From Scybalosoma faecavium (GTDB taxonomy: Bacteria > Bacillota > Clostridia > Christensenellales > Christensenellaceae), in assembly GCA_018716135.1 (NCBI GenBank), contig DVKG01000012.1:124001-188000 (forward strand): DNA of 64,000 nucleotides, in the 5' to 3' direction. The notes under the pieces were generated by a model, which searched no databases, had not been told where the DNA came from, and worked only from the letters and a program-made list of their open reading frames with translations. The position numbers were made by a program, and so were the translations under genes. This document shows, one piece after another, positions 1-8,720 of the stretch. How positions within the stretch are numbered: the stretch's first letter is position 1; every line of letters begins with the position of its first letter.

Positions 1-518
1 CTCTCTTCCGCCATACCGCGGGTCTGCCCGGGCAGACTGTACATAAGGTCGGCGCTTATATTTTTAAATCCGATTTTTTTCGCATTGTCCAACGCATTTA
101 GAAAGTCCTGATAGCTGTGTATCCTCCCTATTGCTCTGAGAAGCTCCGGCTGCGTCGCCTGCAATCCCATAGACACTCTGTCCGCGCCAACGCTTTTGTA
201 CTCACGAGCCTTGCTCTCGGAAAAAGACTCCGGGTTCGCCTCTATAGTAAATTCTTTTGCTTCTATATTTATATATCTTGATATTCCATCTACAAGTCTC
301 GTCAGATTGCCTTCTTTTAGAACAGAGGGCGTGCCTCCTCCGATATAAACCGTTTCTGCCGTAAGTTCTTTTTCCGCATATTTTTCCGCCTCTTTTATTA
401 CTGCGTTTATATATGCGTCCTCCTTGTCGGCAAGGCCGGAATACGAAGCAAAGTCGCAGTATCCGCACTTTGATTTGCAGAATGGTATGTGTACATATAA
501 TCCTATTGTATTACTCAT
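1..518 (-). CDS. hemW: HemW-like radical SAM protein, 5' part
   Basis: This gene runs off the left edge, so only its first 172 codons are present. The N-terminus has the radical SAM motif CKSKCGYC at about residues 14-21, which binds the [4Fe-4S] cluster, followed by YIGGGTPS near residue 57 and the EANPES and RVSMGLQ motifs of the coproporphyrinogen oxidase-like family. HemW proteins act as heme chaperones rather than true coproporphyrinogen dehydrogenases, and the CxxxCxxC spacing alone does not separate the two. The ATG at 518 is preceded by an AAAGGA ribosome site. The neighbour lepA matches the lepA-hemW order of many Firmicutes, but a terminator separates them here. Confidence 0.88.
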   Translation of the reverse strand, partial: MSNTIGLYVHIPFCKSKCGYCDFASYSGLADKEDAYINAVIKEAEKYAEKELTAETVYIGGGTPSVLKEGNLTRLVDGISRYINIEAKEFTIEANPESFSESKAREYKSVGADRVSMGLQATQPELLRAIGRIHSYQDFLNALDNAKKIGFKNISADLMYSLPGQTRGMAEE

Positions 519-570
519 ACGCATCCTTTCTTTTTCCATTTAATATATTACGAAATTTAATATATTATTA

Positions 571-579
571 ATTATAACA
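571..579 (-). promoter_or_regulatory. Extended -10 promoter for hemW
   Basis: On the minus strand this is TGTTATAAT, an extended -10 element about 55 bases upstream of the hemW ATG and downstream of the lepA terminator. No good -35 hexamer is present at 17 bases, so this is a moderate call. Confidence 0.45.
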
Positions 580-653
580 CAAATAAACAAAACTGATTGC
601 AAGTATACATTTATTAGTATCTATAAAATAAATCATTTTTAAAAACTTACAAT

Positions 654-679
654 AAAAAGCTCCCGCGCAGGGAGCTTTT
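654..679 (-). terminator. Intrinsic terminator after lepA
   Basis: AAAAGCTCCC pairs with GGGAGCTTTTT around a TGCGC loop, followed by a T run on the minus strand. It lies just past the lepA stop and separates lepA from hemW. Confidence 0.85.
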
Positions 680-690
680 CACATCTTAAA

Positions 691-2487
691 TCAATCAAGC
701 TTGAGCACAGACATAAACGCTTCGGACGGCACCTCTACCGAACCGACCTGTCTCATGCGCTTTTTTCCTTCTTTTTGTTTTTCCAAAAGCTTTTTTTTAC
801 GCGATATGTCGCCGCCGTAGCACTTCGCGAGCACGTCCTTCCGCATAGCGCGGACCGTCTCTCTGGCGATAATCTTCCCTCCTATCGCCGCCTGAATCGG
901 CACTTCGAACATCTGGCGCGGAATAACCTCCTTCAGCTTTTCAGCTATTCCTCTGCCGCGTGCGTAAGCTCTGTCTTTGTGAACTATGAGCGAAAGCGCG
1001 TCGCACATATCTCCGTTCAGAAGTATATCCAAGCGGACCAATTCGCTCTTCTCATATCGTTTTATCTCATAATCCATGGAGGCGTACCCTCTCGTGCGGG
1101 ATTTGAGAAGATCAAAGAAATCGTATATTATCTCTGAGAGCGGAATATCGTAGTGCAGAACGGCGCGAGTCTCTTCCATGTATTCCATGTTTTTGAACAC
1201 GCCGCGCTTTTCCTGACAGAGATCCATGACCGCGCCCACGTATTCCGTAGGAGTCATTACGGACACTCCTGCGATAGGCTCTTCCATATAGTCTATCTCT
1301 GCGGGATCGGGCAGATTCGAAGGATTGTCTACTTTAAGCACCGTGCCGTCTGTCTTTATGACGCGGTAGCTTACCGAAGGAGCTGTCGTCACAAGATCCA
1401 AATCGAACTCTCTCTCCAGACGCATTTGAACTATCTCCATATGCAGCAATCCTAAAAAGCCGCATCTAAAGCCAAATCCAAGCGCCGTGGATACGTCCGG
1501 TTCAAACAGAAGCGAGGCGTCGTTCAGCTCCAGCTTTTCCAGTGCGTCGCGAAGGTCATCGTATCTCGCACCATCCGCGGGATATATTCCGCAGAACACC
1601 ATCGGCGTAACCTTTTTATACCCGGGCAGAGGCTCCGGCGCGCCGCCGACCGCATTTGTTATCGTGTCGCCCACGCGCGTATCAGCCACGTTTTTTATGC
1701 TGGCAGCAATGTACCCTACATCTCCGGCTTCCAGAATATCAGTTCTTTTGAGAGAAGGCGTAAACACGCCTACTTCTACGACTTCGTATTCTTTTCCCAC
1801 GGCCATAAAGCGCACGGCGTCTCCCGCTTTTACACTGCCCTCTTTTATCCTTACAAAGCTTATCGCGCCCTTGTAGTTGTCGTAATAGGAATCGAAAATA
1901 AGAGCGCGAAGCGGAGCTTGTTCTTCTCCGGAAGGAGCCGGGAGATAATCTACTATAGCATCCAGCACTTCATCAATTCCTATTCCGTTTTTAGCGCTTA
2001 TCCTGGGAGCAGCGGAGCAGTCCAATCCGAGCACATCCTCTATCTCCTGACAGACCTCGTCCGCGCGCGCGGAAGGAAGATCTATCTTGTTTATAACCGG
2101 AAGCAGTTCGAGATCGTTGTCCATCGCCAGATATACGTTAGCGAGTGTCTGCGCCTCTATGCCCTGGCTGGCGTCTACTACTAATATTGCGCCTTCGCAC
2201 GCCGCTAAAGAGCGTGAAACCTCATATGTAAAATCGACATGCCCGGGAGTGTCTATCAGATTGAATATGTATTCTTTCCCATCTTTTTGATGGAACATGC
2301 GCACTGCCTGCGACTTTATCGTAATGCCTCGCTCACGCTCCAGATCCATGGTATCCAGAAGCTGATCTTCCATATCCCGCTTTGAGACCGTGCCTGTCAT
2401 TTCTATCAGGCGGTCGGCAAGAGTTGATTTGCCATGATCTATATGAGCTATTATGCAGAAATTTCTGATATAATCTTGTCTGTTCAT
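691..2487 (-). CDS. lepA: Elongation factor 4 (LepA), back-translocating GTPase
   Basis: The 598-residue product has the normal family length. The GTPase P-loop HIDHGKST is at residues 15-22, the G3 motif DTPGH follows near residue 78, and NKID (G4) near residue 133. The LepA-specific C-terminal region carries TAPSVSYRV and ends in the basic KKKLLEKQKEGKKRMR stretch, which is typical of LepA and absent from EF-G. The family binds the ribosome at the membrane or in the cytosol and affects translation under ionic stress. The start at 2487 has a GAGGAC ribosome site. It diverges from birA and ends at a strong terminator. Confidence 0.97.
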   Translation of the reverse strand: MNRQDYIRNFCIIAHIDHGKSTLADRLIEMTGTVSKRDMEDQLLDTMDLERERGITIKSQAVRMFHQKDGKEYIFNLIDTPGHVDFTYEVSRSLAACEGAILVVDASQGIEAQTLANVYLAMDNDLELLPVINKIDLPSARADEVCQEIEDVLGLDCSAAPRISAKNGIGIDEVLDAIVDYLPAPSGEEQAPLRALIFDSYYDNYKGAISFVRIKEGSVKAGDAVRFMAVGKEYEVVEVGVFTPSLKRTDILEAGDVGYIAASIKNVADTRVGDTITNAVGGAPEPLPGYKKVTPMVFCGIYPADGARYDDLRDALEKLELNDASLLFEPDVSTALGFGFRCGFLGLLHMEIVQMRLEREFDLDLVTTAPSVSYRVIKTDGTVLKVDNPSNLPDPAEIDYMEEPIAGVSVMTPTEYVGAVMDLCQEKRGVFKNMEYMEETRAVLHYDIPLSEIIYDFFDLLKSRTRGYASMDYEIKRYEKSELVRLDILLNGDMCDALSLIVHKDRAYARGRGIAEKLKEVIPRQMFEVPIQAAIGGKIIARETVRAMRKDVLAKCYGGDISRKKKLLEKQKEGKKRMRQVGSVEVPSEAFMSVLKLD

Positions 2488-2602
2488 TAACGTCCTCTTT
2501 TTATTAATTCACTTCATATATAATATTTTATTTTGCGCCCGAATGCAAGAGTTAATTGCAAGCTTTCTCTCGGCTTAATGTAAACGCTTACGAATTATTG
2601 CG

Positions 2603-2631
2603 TTGACGGTGAGCTTATCATTTGTTAAAAT
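2603..2631 (+). promoter_or_regulatory. Sigma-A type promoter for birA
   Basis: TTGACG at 2603-2608 and TAAAAT at 2626-2631 are separated by exactly 17 bases, 20 bases before the birA start at 2652. Confidence 0.65.
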
Positions 2632-2651
2632 TAGGCGAAGGGAGAATTATC

Positions 2652-3620
2652 ATGTCCATAAAATCAGACATTATAAACGCATTAGAAAAAAACAGAGGCA
2701 AGCCCGTCTCCGGTCAGCAGCTGGCAGACGAGCTGGGCGTATCCCGCGCTGCCGTTTGGAAAGCAATACAGTCCCTCCTGCAAGAAGGCTACAGCATCAG
2801 CGCGACCAGATGCAAAGGCTATATGCTGGATGAGAACAGCGATATACTCTCAGAAGCAGGGCTCCTGACATGTCTGCGCAGCCGCGGTGTCAACACGCCT
2901 CTTGTATTTTTCAGCGAGACTGATTCCACAAATATTCAAGCTAAACGCATTGCATTGGAAGGCGGGAAGCACGGCACGGCCGTTGTCGCTAACAAGCAGA
3001 CGGCAGGGCGCGGCAGACTCGGGCGTTCTTTTTACTCTCCCGCAGATACGGGAATATATCTTTCTGTTTTGCTCTCTCCCGGAGGCGCTGTCCCCGAACC
3101 GCAAATGATCACAGTTTATGCCGCAGTCGCAGCCGCACGAGCGATTGAAAAGGTCTGCGGCGTATCTGTAGGAATAAAATGGGTGAACGATCTATATCTC
3201 AATGAAAAAAAGATATGCGGTATATTGACGGAAGCGACACTCAGCATGGAAGGCGGCGGAATAGATAATATAATCATAGGAATAGGCATAAACTGCACCG
3301 GCTCCGAAGATGACCTGCCTGACGACATACGCGGCAAAGCCGGATTCATCGGCAAGGGCGGATATACCCGCAATGAGCTGGCAGCAGAGGTGATTGCACA
3401 AATAATCAGATACGGAGACTGCGTATTCCCCGACGACGTGATTGAGGAATACAGAAACAGATCCATACTAACCGGCAGAAAAGTTAATTATACGAAAGGC
3501 GGCGCCGTCAGCACGGGATCTGTCTTGGGGATATCAGACTCCGGATGTCTGATTGTACGCTCTGACAGCGGAGATACAGACGAACTTTTCTCAGGCGAAG
3601 TCAGCATAACTCAGTTCTAA
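2652..3620 (+). CDS. birA: Bifunctional biotin-protein ligase / biotin operon repressor
   Basis: The product of 322 residues has an N-terminal winged helix-turn-helix (residues 5-60, with GVSRAAVWKAI as the recognition helix) and a biotin-protein ligase domain with GRGRLGRSF at residues 119-127, the KWVND motif with the catalytic lysine, and a C-terminal SH3-like domain. It forms biotinoyl-AMP and transfers biotin to carrier proteins such as acetyl-CoA carboxylase, and the DNA-binding domain makes it a likely repressor of biotin genes. The ATG at 2652 is chosen over an upstream TTG because GAAGGGAG lies 9 bases ahead of it. No biotin biosynthesis gene is in this window. Confidence 0.93.
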   Translation: MSIKSDIINALEKNRGKPVSGQQLADELGVSRAAVWKAIQSLLQEGYSISATRCKGYMLDENSDILSEAGLLTCLRSRGVNTPLVFFSETDSTNIQAKRIALEGGKHGTAVVANKQTAGRGRLGRSFYSPADTGIYLSVLLSPGGAVPEPQMITVYAAVAAARAIEKVCGVSVGIKWVNDLYLNEKKICGILTEATLSMEGGGIDNIIIGIGINCTGSEDDLPDDIRGKAGFIGKGGYTRNELAAEVIAQIIRYGDCVFPDDVIEEYRNRSILTGRKVNYTKGGAVSTGSVLGISDSGCLIVRSDSGDTDELFSGEVSITQF

Positions 3621-3654
3621 ACTGATTTAAATTCAAAAAAAGTGTTTAAAAATA

Positions 3655-3683
3655 TTGTGTATGTTCTGCCTTAATGGTAGAAT
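3655..3683 (+). promoter_or_regulatory. Promoter of the SUF-like operon
   Basis: TTGTGT at 3655-3660 and TAGAAT at 3678-3683 are 17 bases apart, 41 bases upstream of the first gene. No IscR-like site was recognised. Confidence 0.55.
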
Positions 3684-3724
3684 AAACAGATGATATTACT
3701 TAATATAGGAAGGCGGTACGATAA

Positions 3725-4465
3725 ATGTTGACCGTAGAAAATCTCTCGTATGATGTATTTGATACGGGGAAAAAAGAGACCATACTCAAAAACATTAATT
3801 TCTCTCTCAACGATGGAGAGCTTTTGGTAATAACCGGCCCGAACGGCGGCGGCAAATCCACGCTGGCCAAAGTTCTTATGGGAATCAATACAGCGTCCAG
3901 CGGCAAAATAATGCTCGACGATACAGACATAACAAATTTCAGCGTAGATCAGCGCGCAAAGGCAGGCATTGGTTTTGCTTTTCAGCAGCCCGCTCGATTC
4001 AAAGGCATGACGGTTCGTCGCCTCCTCTCTCTTGCAGCACATAAATCTATCTCTGAGGCTGATTGCTGCGATCTTCTGAGCAGCGTAGGACTTTGCGCAC
4101 AGGACTATATCGACCGTGAAGTAGACCAGACCCTCTCCGGAGGCGAGATGAAGCGCGTAGAGATCGCAACTGTTTTCGCCGGGGAGCATAAACTCTGCAT
4201 TTTCGACGAACCGGAAGCAGGCATCGACCTCTGGAGTTTCTCTATGCTCGTTCGCCAATTTGAAAAAATACACAGAGAAAAGTCTCACGGAATAATTATT
4301 ATATCTCATCAGGAGAGAATCATAAATATGGCTGACAGAATACTTGTCATTTCTGACGGTCAGGTCGAAGCGCACGGCACTCGCGACGAGCTCATGCCCT
4401 CGCTGATGTGCGAAGCTTCCGACAGCTGCCATTGCAGAGAGGAACGCGGAGGTGATATGGTATGA
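3725..4465 (+). CDS. sufC: SufC-like ATPase of a minimal SUF system
   Basis: This 246-residue soluble ABC ATPase has Walker A GPNGGGKST at residues 38-46, the LSGGEMKR signature, Walker B LCIFDEPEAGID and the switch histidine in IIISHQ. The sequence KRVEIA after the signature and the DEPEAGID form are SufC traits rather than transporter traits. SufC powers conformational change in the SufBD scaffold during Fe-S cluster assembly in the cytoplasm. The AGGAAGG ribosome site sits 9 bases upstream. The gene overlaps the next by ATGA, so the pair is translationally coupled. No SufS, SufU or SufD gene is adjacent, which fits the two-gene SUF-like minimal form seen in archaea and some Clostridia. Confidence 0.9.
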   Translation: MLTVENLSYDVFDTGKKETILKNINFSLNDGELLVITGPNGGGKSTLAKVLMGINTASSGKIMLDDTDITNFSVDQRAKAGIGFAFQQPARFKGMTVRRLLSLAAHKSISEADCCDLLSSVGLCAQDYIDREVDQTLSGGEMKRVEIATVFAGEHKLCIFDEPEAGIDLWSFSMLVRQFEKIHREKSHGIIIISHQERIINMADRILVISDGQVEAHGTRDELMPSLMCEASDSCHCREERGGDMV

Positions 4466-5388
4466 TTAAACTGGATAACATCACAAATGAAATACTCGAC
4501 AAAATAGATCCTATAGGCTTTGAACAGAAGGGCGCATTCAATTTAAGATACAACGGCGCGCCCCTTTGCCACAGCAACAGCGAAAATATTCGAATTGAAA
4601 AAAAGACGGACAAACAGGGAATAGACATTTTTATAAGTTCAAAATGCCGGGGCGAATACGTACACATACCCGTCGTCATGAATGAAACAGGCTTGACTGA
4701 CGTCGTATACAACGATTTCTTCGTCGAAGATGGAGCCGACGTAATAATTGTCGCAGGCTGCGGAATAAACAACGACGGATGCTACGAGAGCAGACACGAC
4801 GGCATACACGCTTTTCATGTAGGCAAAAACTGCACAGTAAAATACATTGAAAACCACTATGCTCAGGGTTCGGGCACAGGCGGACGAGTGCTCAATCCCG
4901 TAACTGAGATTGAAGTCGGAGAAGCTTCTGTATTTACGCTCGAGACCTCTCAGATCGGCGGGGTGGATTCCACAATACGCAAAAATTACGTATCTCTCGG
5001 CAAGGACGCTAAGCTTATAGTTACGGAAAAGCTGCTGACCGAAGGCGAACAATCCGCCGAGTCCGACATGTCGATCAACCTGGATGGAGAGAACAGCTCC
5101 GCTCAGATTATCTCACGTTCCGTAGGCAAGGGAGACTCTCAGCAGACTTTCCACCCCTGCGCCATAGGCAACAACAAGTGTCACGCGCATGTACAGTGCG
5201 ATTCTATCATCATGGACAATGCCCGTATATGCTCTATCCCCGAAATAGACGCTCACCATATAGACGCGGCCATTGTTCACGAAGCGGCTATCGGCAGAAT
5301 CAACAATGATCAACTTGTCAAGCTAATGACACTCGGTCTGAACGAGCAGGAGGCTGAGGCTGTTATTATCGAAGTATTCCTCAAATAA
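4462..5388 (+). CDS. sufB: SufB/SufD-family Fe-S scaffold protein, short form
   Basis: The 308-residue protein is shorter than classical SufB (about 465 residues) and lacks its N-terminal extension, keeping the right-handed beta-helix core and the C-terminal helices. Recognisable parts are HVGKNCTVKYIE, FTLETSQIGGVDSTIR, the region HPCAIGNNKCHAHVQCDSI with candidate cluster cysteines, and the C-terminal HEAAIGRINNDQLVKLMTLGL motif with its conserved Glu and Gly-Leu turn. It probably serves as both SufB and SufD in a homodimer with two SufC copies. It is coupled to the upstream ATPase gene by a 4-base overlap. Confidence 0.88.
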   Translation: MIKLDNITNEILDKIDPIGFEQKGAFNLRYNGAPLCHSNSENIRIEKKTDKQGIDIFISSKCRGEYVHIPVVMNETGLTDVVYNDFFVEDGADVIIVAGCGINNDGCYESRHDGIHAFHVGKNCTVKYIENHYAQGSGTGGRVLNPVTEIEVGEASVFTLETSQIGGVDSTIRKNYVSLGKDAKLIVTEKLLTEGEQSAESDMSINLDGENSSAQIISRSVGKGDSQQTFHPCAIGNNKCHAHVQCDSIIMDNARICSIPEIDAHHIDAAIVHEAAIGRINNDQLVKLMTLGLNEQEAEAVIIEVFLK

Positions 5389-5411
5389 AAAACGAAAGGA
5401 AAACAACAGCT

Positions 5412-5825
5412 ATGAACAACTATGAAGGTTATGAAAACGAATTTTGGAAGCTGGGTACGGACAAGCACGGCAAAAAACCTGTCGGCAGCTGGGCAATGAT
5501 AAACCGTCCCATTCCCGGGCGCTACGGCAAAACTATCGTTCAGCTGTATGACAACAAAGCAAAGGCGCTGGAGGACGCCAAAGTGCTCCATTCTCTTGAC
5601 GCTGCTCAGGTTGTCCCTAAATGGTCGGGATCATTCGCTGACAGAGAGCTAGTCGTCGGCTATATCGCCTGCAATCAGAACGACGACGGCACGCTGACCC
5701 CTTTCTTTGAAAACAAATACGGTGAAGTCTGCAAAAAAGTATTCGAATTAGAAGAAATGGAAAAACGCGAAGCTCTATATGACAAAAACCTTCGCGATCC
5801 AAATTACAACCCGGATATAGACTGA
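5412..5825 (+). CDS. Conserved-looking hypothetical protein downstream of SufCB
   Basis: I do not recognise this 137-residue soluble protein. It has no signal peptide or membrane segment. The N-terminal half carries YEGYENEFWKLGTDKHGKKP and the middle has VPKWSGSFADRELVVGYIAC; the C-terminus is acidic and charged (LEEMEKREALYDKNL). It starts 23 bases after the SufB-like stop behind an AAAGGAAAA ribosome site and before a shared terminator, so it is most likely the third gene of the SUF-like operon. Its two Cys residues (in YIACNQ and EVCKK) do not form a cluster motif. A role linked to Fe-S assembly is only an inference from position. Confidence 0.75.
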   Translation: MNNYEGYENEFWKLGTDKHGKKPVGSWAMINRPIPGRYGKTIVQLYDNKAKALEDAKVLHSLDAAQVVPKWSGSFADRELVVGYIACNQNDDGTLTPFFENKYGEVCKKVFELEEMEKREALYDKNLRDPNYNPDID

Positions 5826-5846
5826 CGAATTTACGAAATAACGCAT

Positions 5847-5880
5847 AAAAGAGGCCTGTATTAAAATACAAGCCTCTTTC
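5847..5880. terminator. Bidirectional terminator between convergent operons
   Basis: GAGGCCTGTATT pairs with AATACAAGCCTC with one mismatch; both flanks are T-rich in the outgoing direction. It serves the SUF-like operon on the plus strand and the LUD gene on the minus strand. Confidence 0.8.
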
Positions 5881-5907
5881 TTAGTTTATCTATATAATAT
5901 AATATAA

Positions 5908-6531
5908 TTAAAATCCCAACTGTTCTTCAACGAGAAGCACATGATACTCCGTACCCTTCGGAGGATACTGCATATGCAGATGAAGGTTGCACATTCTCGT
6001 AGGCACCTGACAATTCATACATTTGCCTGTTTGCATACAGGGGTTCTCTGTAAAGTTCAAACGCACGGCATTTTTTGGTGCTGCAATCTGCTTTACACGT
6101 GTAAGAGCAGCAGAATAATTCTTCACTATTTTACTCGTACTGCTTACGATTATCACTTTTTCCGGACCATAGGACAGCGCTGCGACTCTGTTTCCCGTAC
6201 CGTCTACAAAAACCAGCTCTCCTTTTTCTGTTATTGCATTCGTGCCGCTGACATAAACATCGGAGCACAGGCTCGCGCGGAATTCCTCGCGGCGCGTCAT
6301 ATCATGTCCTTTGTTTCTCCAACCGTCATACAGTGTTTTCCCCAGCTTTTTTTCAATAAAATCGTTAAAACCTATCTGATCCAAAGTAACGCTGGCTCCG
6401 CGCGCTATTTTGGCTGCTTCGCCTATTATTTCCGCTATTTTAGACAACAGCTCCTCACGCGAGCCGCAAAAACATGCGTTGAACTTTTTACTGTTAAGCT
6501 GTTCTACAACCTTTTCTACCATTTCATTCAT
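5908..6531 (-). CDS. LUD (LutC/DUF162) domain protein
   Basis: The 207-residue product fits the LUD/DUF162 fold: ARGASVTLDQIGF near residue 40 resembles the family's substrate loop and YVSGTNAITEKGELVFVDGTGNRV is the characteristic central motif. The C-terminus has a cysteine group (NPCMQTGKCMNCQVPTRMC), suggesting a bound metal or Fe-S cluster. LutC takes part in lactate oxidation with LutA and LutB, but neither is here, and stand-alone LUD proteins of this type are of unknown function. A GAGGAGAA ribosome site precedes the ATG, 12 bases after the gamma-carbonic anhydrase stop, so the two form an operon. Confidence 0.82.
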   Translation of the reverse strand: MNEMVEKVVEQLNSKKFNACFCGSREELLSKIAEIIGEAAKIARGASVTLDQIGFNDFIEKKLGKTLYDGWRNKGHDMTRREEFRASLCSDVYVSGTNAITEKGELVFVDGTGNRVAALSYGPEKVIIVSSTSKIVKNYSAALTRVKQIAAPKNAVRLNFTENPCMQTGKCMNCQVPTRMCNLHLHMQYPPKGTEYHVLLVEEQLGF

Positions 6532-6543
6532 ATGCCGTTCTCC

Positions 6544-7062
6544 TCATTCTATAGGTTTTTTGTTCTTCATTTCTTTACTATGCCTCAGATATTCCTCTGC
6601 ATTTTCAATATTATTCTCCAGCTGACTATAATCGTCTGTACGAACTATGCGCGCAGGGACTCCGACCGCCAGGCTGTAAGGCGGAATTTCAGTTCCTTCT
6701 TTTACCAACGCTCCCGCGCCTATAATCGCGCCCGTTCCTATAACAGCTCCGTTCAAAACCGTAGCGCCCATGCCGACAACGACTTTGTCCTCTATAGTGC
6801 AGCCGTGTATTACCGCATTGTGCCCTATAGTAACCTTCTCTCCGAGCTTCACGGGAAATCCCGGATCAGAGTGTACGGAGGCGTTGTCTTGTATATTGCA
6901 GTCATCACCTATCTCAATGCCGTCGTTATCCGCCCGAACCACAGCTCCGAACCAGACCGATACATTCCTGCCCAGCTTAGCATTGCCCACTATATACGCT
7001 CCATCTGCGATAAAACAACTCTCGTCTATTTCCGGCTTTTTGCCTTTATAATCATAAATCAT
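6544..7062 (-). CDS. Gamma carbonic anhydrase-like hexapeptide protein
   Basis: The protein of 172 residues is a left-handed beta-helix with repeated hexapeptides (IVGNAKLGRNVSVWFGAVVRAD onward). The signatures VWFGAVVRADNDGIEIGDDCNIQDN and HSDPG, plus histidines in TIGHNAVIHGC, match the YrdA/CaiE gamma-class family and its zinc site. Many members have weak or no carbonic anhydrase activity. The ATG at 7062 is preferred over two upstream starts because GGAGGTAT lies directly before it and the family starts at this point. It is co-transcribed with the LUD gene. Confidence 0.87.
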   Translation of the reverse strand: MIYDYKGKKPEIDESCFIADGAYIVGNAKLGRNVSVWFGAVVRADNDGIEIGDDCNIQDNASVHSDPGFPVKLGEKVTIGHNAVIHGCTIEDKVVVGMGATVLNGAVIGTGAIIGAGALVKEGTEIPPYSLAVGVPARIVRTDDYSQLENNIENAEEYLRHSKEMKNKKPIE

Positions 7063-7202
7063 ACATACCTCCATCAATACTCTTACGGATATACTAGCAT
7101 TTTTATTATATCTTTGCAACTTACAACATAATCAAAAAACAACAACTAAGAACATAATCTGTAAAAAATATTTTAACAAATCGGCTGCGTTTGCCCCTTA
7201 GC

Positions 7203-7231
7203 TTGAAAAAAAACAGTTAATGTGATATAAA
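7203..7231 (+). promoter_or_regulatory. Promoter of the MBOAT operon
   Basis: TTGAAA at 7203-7208 and TATAAA at 7226-7231 are 17 bases apart. The divergent gamma-carbonic anhydrase gene starts at 7062. Confidence 0.6.
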
Positions 7232-7280
7232 TATATGGATGCGTCCGACTCGGGCGCTAAGTTTTTCAGGAGAAACAGCA

Positions 7281-8705
7281 GTGCTTTTTTCGAGTTCTAC
7301 ATTTATATTTCTGTTTTTACCGGCAGTTATAATTATATATTACGCCGTTCTGCGCGGCCGGACAGCGAGAAATATCTTCCTCTCTATCGCAAGCCTATTC
7401 TTCTACGCATGGGGAGAACCTTGGTTTGTACTGGTTATGATGGGTTCTATTCTCGCAAATTATTTTTTCGGTCTGCTTGTAGAGCGATACAGAGGCATGC
7501 CGTTCCAGACGCGGCTGGTAATAATATCTTCACTAATTTTTAATATAGGTCTGATTTTTGTATTTAAATATCTGTCTTTCCTCATGGGATTGTTCGTAGA
7601 TCTCACAGGCGCGGCTATAACTGTCCCTGAGATTACGCTTCCTATAGGCATATCTTTTTTTACATTTCAGGCTATATCTTATGTCATAGACGTATATCGC
7701 GGTCACGGACATGCTCAAACAAACCCCATGAACGTGTGTCTGTACATATCCTTTTTCCCGCAGCTCATAGCGGGACCTATTGTAAGATACGAAACTGTGG
7801 CATATGACATAGAATACAGACAGGAGAATCTCAAGGACTTTTCTCAGGGATTTACGCGGTTTATAGTAGGTTTTGCCAAAAAAATACTGCTTGCGAATGC
7901 GATGGGCGTCATTTCGGAACACGCATTCCAAGGCAACGGCTACTCCGCGGAGATTAGCGTAGGTCTGGCATGGCTTGGACTTTTCGCTACCGGACTTCAA
8001 ATATTCTTTGATTTTTCAGGGTATTCCGACATGGCCATAGGCCTGGGGCGTATGTTTGGCTTTCACTTTCTTGAAAACTTCAACTACCCGTTTATCTCTA
8101 AATCTCTAAAGGAATTTTGGAGCAGATGGCATATTTCCCTCGGCTCGTGGTTCACAGATTACGTATACATACCTCTGGGCGGCAGCAGAGTTTCTGCACC
8201 GCGCGCCGTATTCAATCTGTTTGTAGTATGGATAACAACAGGTCTCTGGCACGGAGCCAGCCTGCCATGCCTGTTCTGGGGGTTATGGTTTGCGGTATTC
8301 ATATCTATAGAAAAATTCTGCAAACTCGCGCCGTTTATGTCCAAAAGCAAAGTAATAGGTCATATTTACACACTGCTCATCTTCTTCTTGGGTCTTGCGT
8401 TTTTCCAGGCGCCCACAATTCAGGATTCATGGCAGTATTTCGGCAGCTTGTTCGGATTAAACGGCAACGCACTCATCGACGACACACTTCTGTTCTATCT
8501 GGATCAGAACAAAACGGTTCTGTTCCTGTGCGTGTTGTTCTCCATGCCTGTATGCAAATGGGTAAACACACTCATAGAATCCAACCCGCTTTCTTCTAAG
8601 ATTCGCGGTTACGTCTATCCCGCAGCAATGCTTGTACTCATGTTTGTGTCTATATCGTTCATGATTAAAAGTTCGTACAATCCCTTTATTTACTTCAACT
8701 TCTAA
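7281..8705 (+). CDS. MBOAT-family membrane O-acyltransferase (AlgI/DltB-like)
   Basis: The product of 474 residues is a polytopic membrane enzyme of the AlgI/DltB class. LPIGISFFTFQAISYVIDVYRG and FWSRWHISLGSWFTDYVYIPLGG are family hallmarks, and the catalytic histidine lies in TTGLWHGAS. Such proteins pass acyl groups across the membrane for transfer to surface polysaccharide or teichoic acid. The GTG at 7281 is chosen because CAGGAGAAA lies 5 bases before it and the resulting N-terminus, MLFSSSTFIFLFLP, matches AlgI starts. The SGNH partner follows after 15 bases, so the acceptor is probably outside the cell; the absence of alginate or dlt genes leaves the substrate open. Confidence 0.92.
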   Translation: MLFSSSTFIFLFLPAVIIIYYAVLRGRTARNIFLSIASLFFYAWGEPWFVLVMMGSILANYFFGLLVERYRGMPFQTRLVIISSLIFNIGLIFVFKYLSFLMGLFVDLTGAAITVPEITLPIGISFFTFQAISYVIDVYRGHGHAQTNPMNVCLYISFFPQLIAGPIVRYETVAYDIEYRQENLKDFSQGFTRFIVGFAKKILLANAMGVISEHAFQGNGYSAEISVGLAWLGLFATGLQIFFDFSGYSDMAIGLGRMFGFHFLENFNYPFISKSLKEFWSRWHISLGSWFTDYVYIPLGGSRVSAPRAVFNLFVVWITTGLWHGASLPCLFWGLWFAVFISIEKFCKLAPFMSKSKVIGHIYTLLIFFLGLAFFQAPTIQDSWQYFGSLFGLNGNALIDDTLLFYLDQNKTVLFLCVLFSMPVCKWVNTLIESNPLSSKIRGYVYPAAMLVLMFVSISFMIKSSYNPFIYFNF

Positions 8706-8720
8706 TATCGGAGGTCAGTA

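Noticed and set aside
3671..4432. 253-residue open frame antisense to the SufC-like gene
   Set aside because: It lies entirely opposite a clear ABC ATPase, has no ribosome site and no recognisable motif.
5941..7131. 396-residue open frame antisense to the LUD and gamma-carbonic anhydrase genes
   Set aside because: It covers two well-supported genes on the other strand and its product is Tyr/Arg/Cys-rich nonsense typical of shadow frames.
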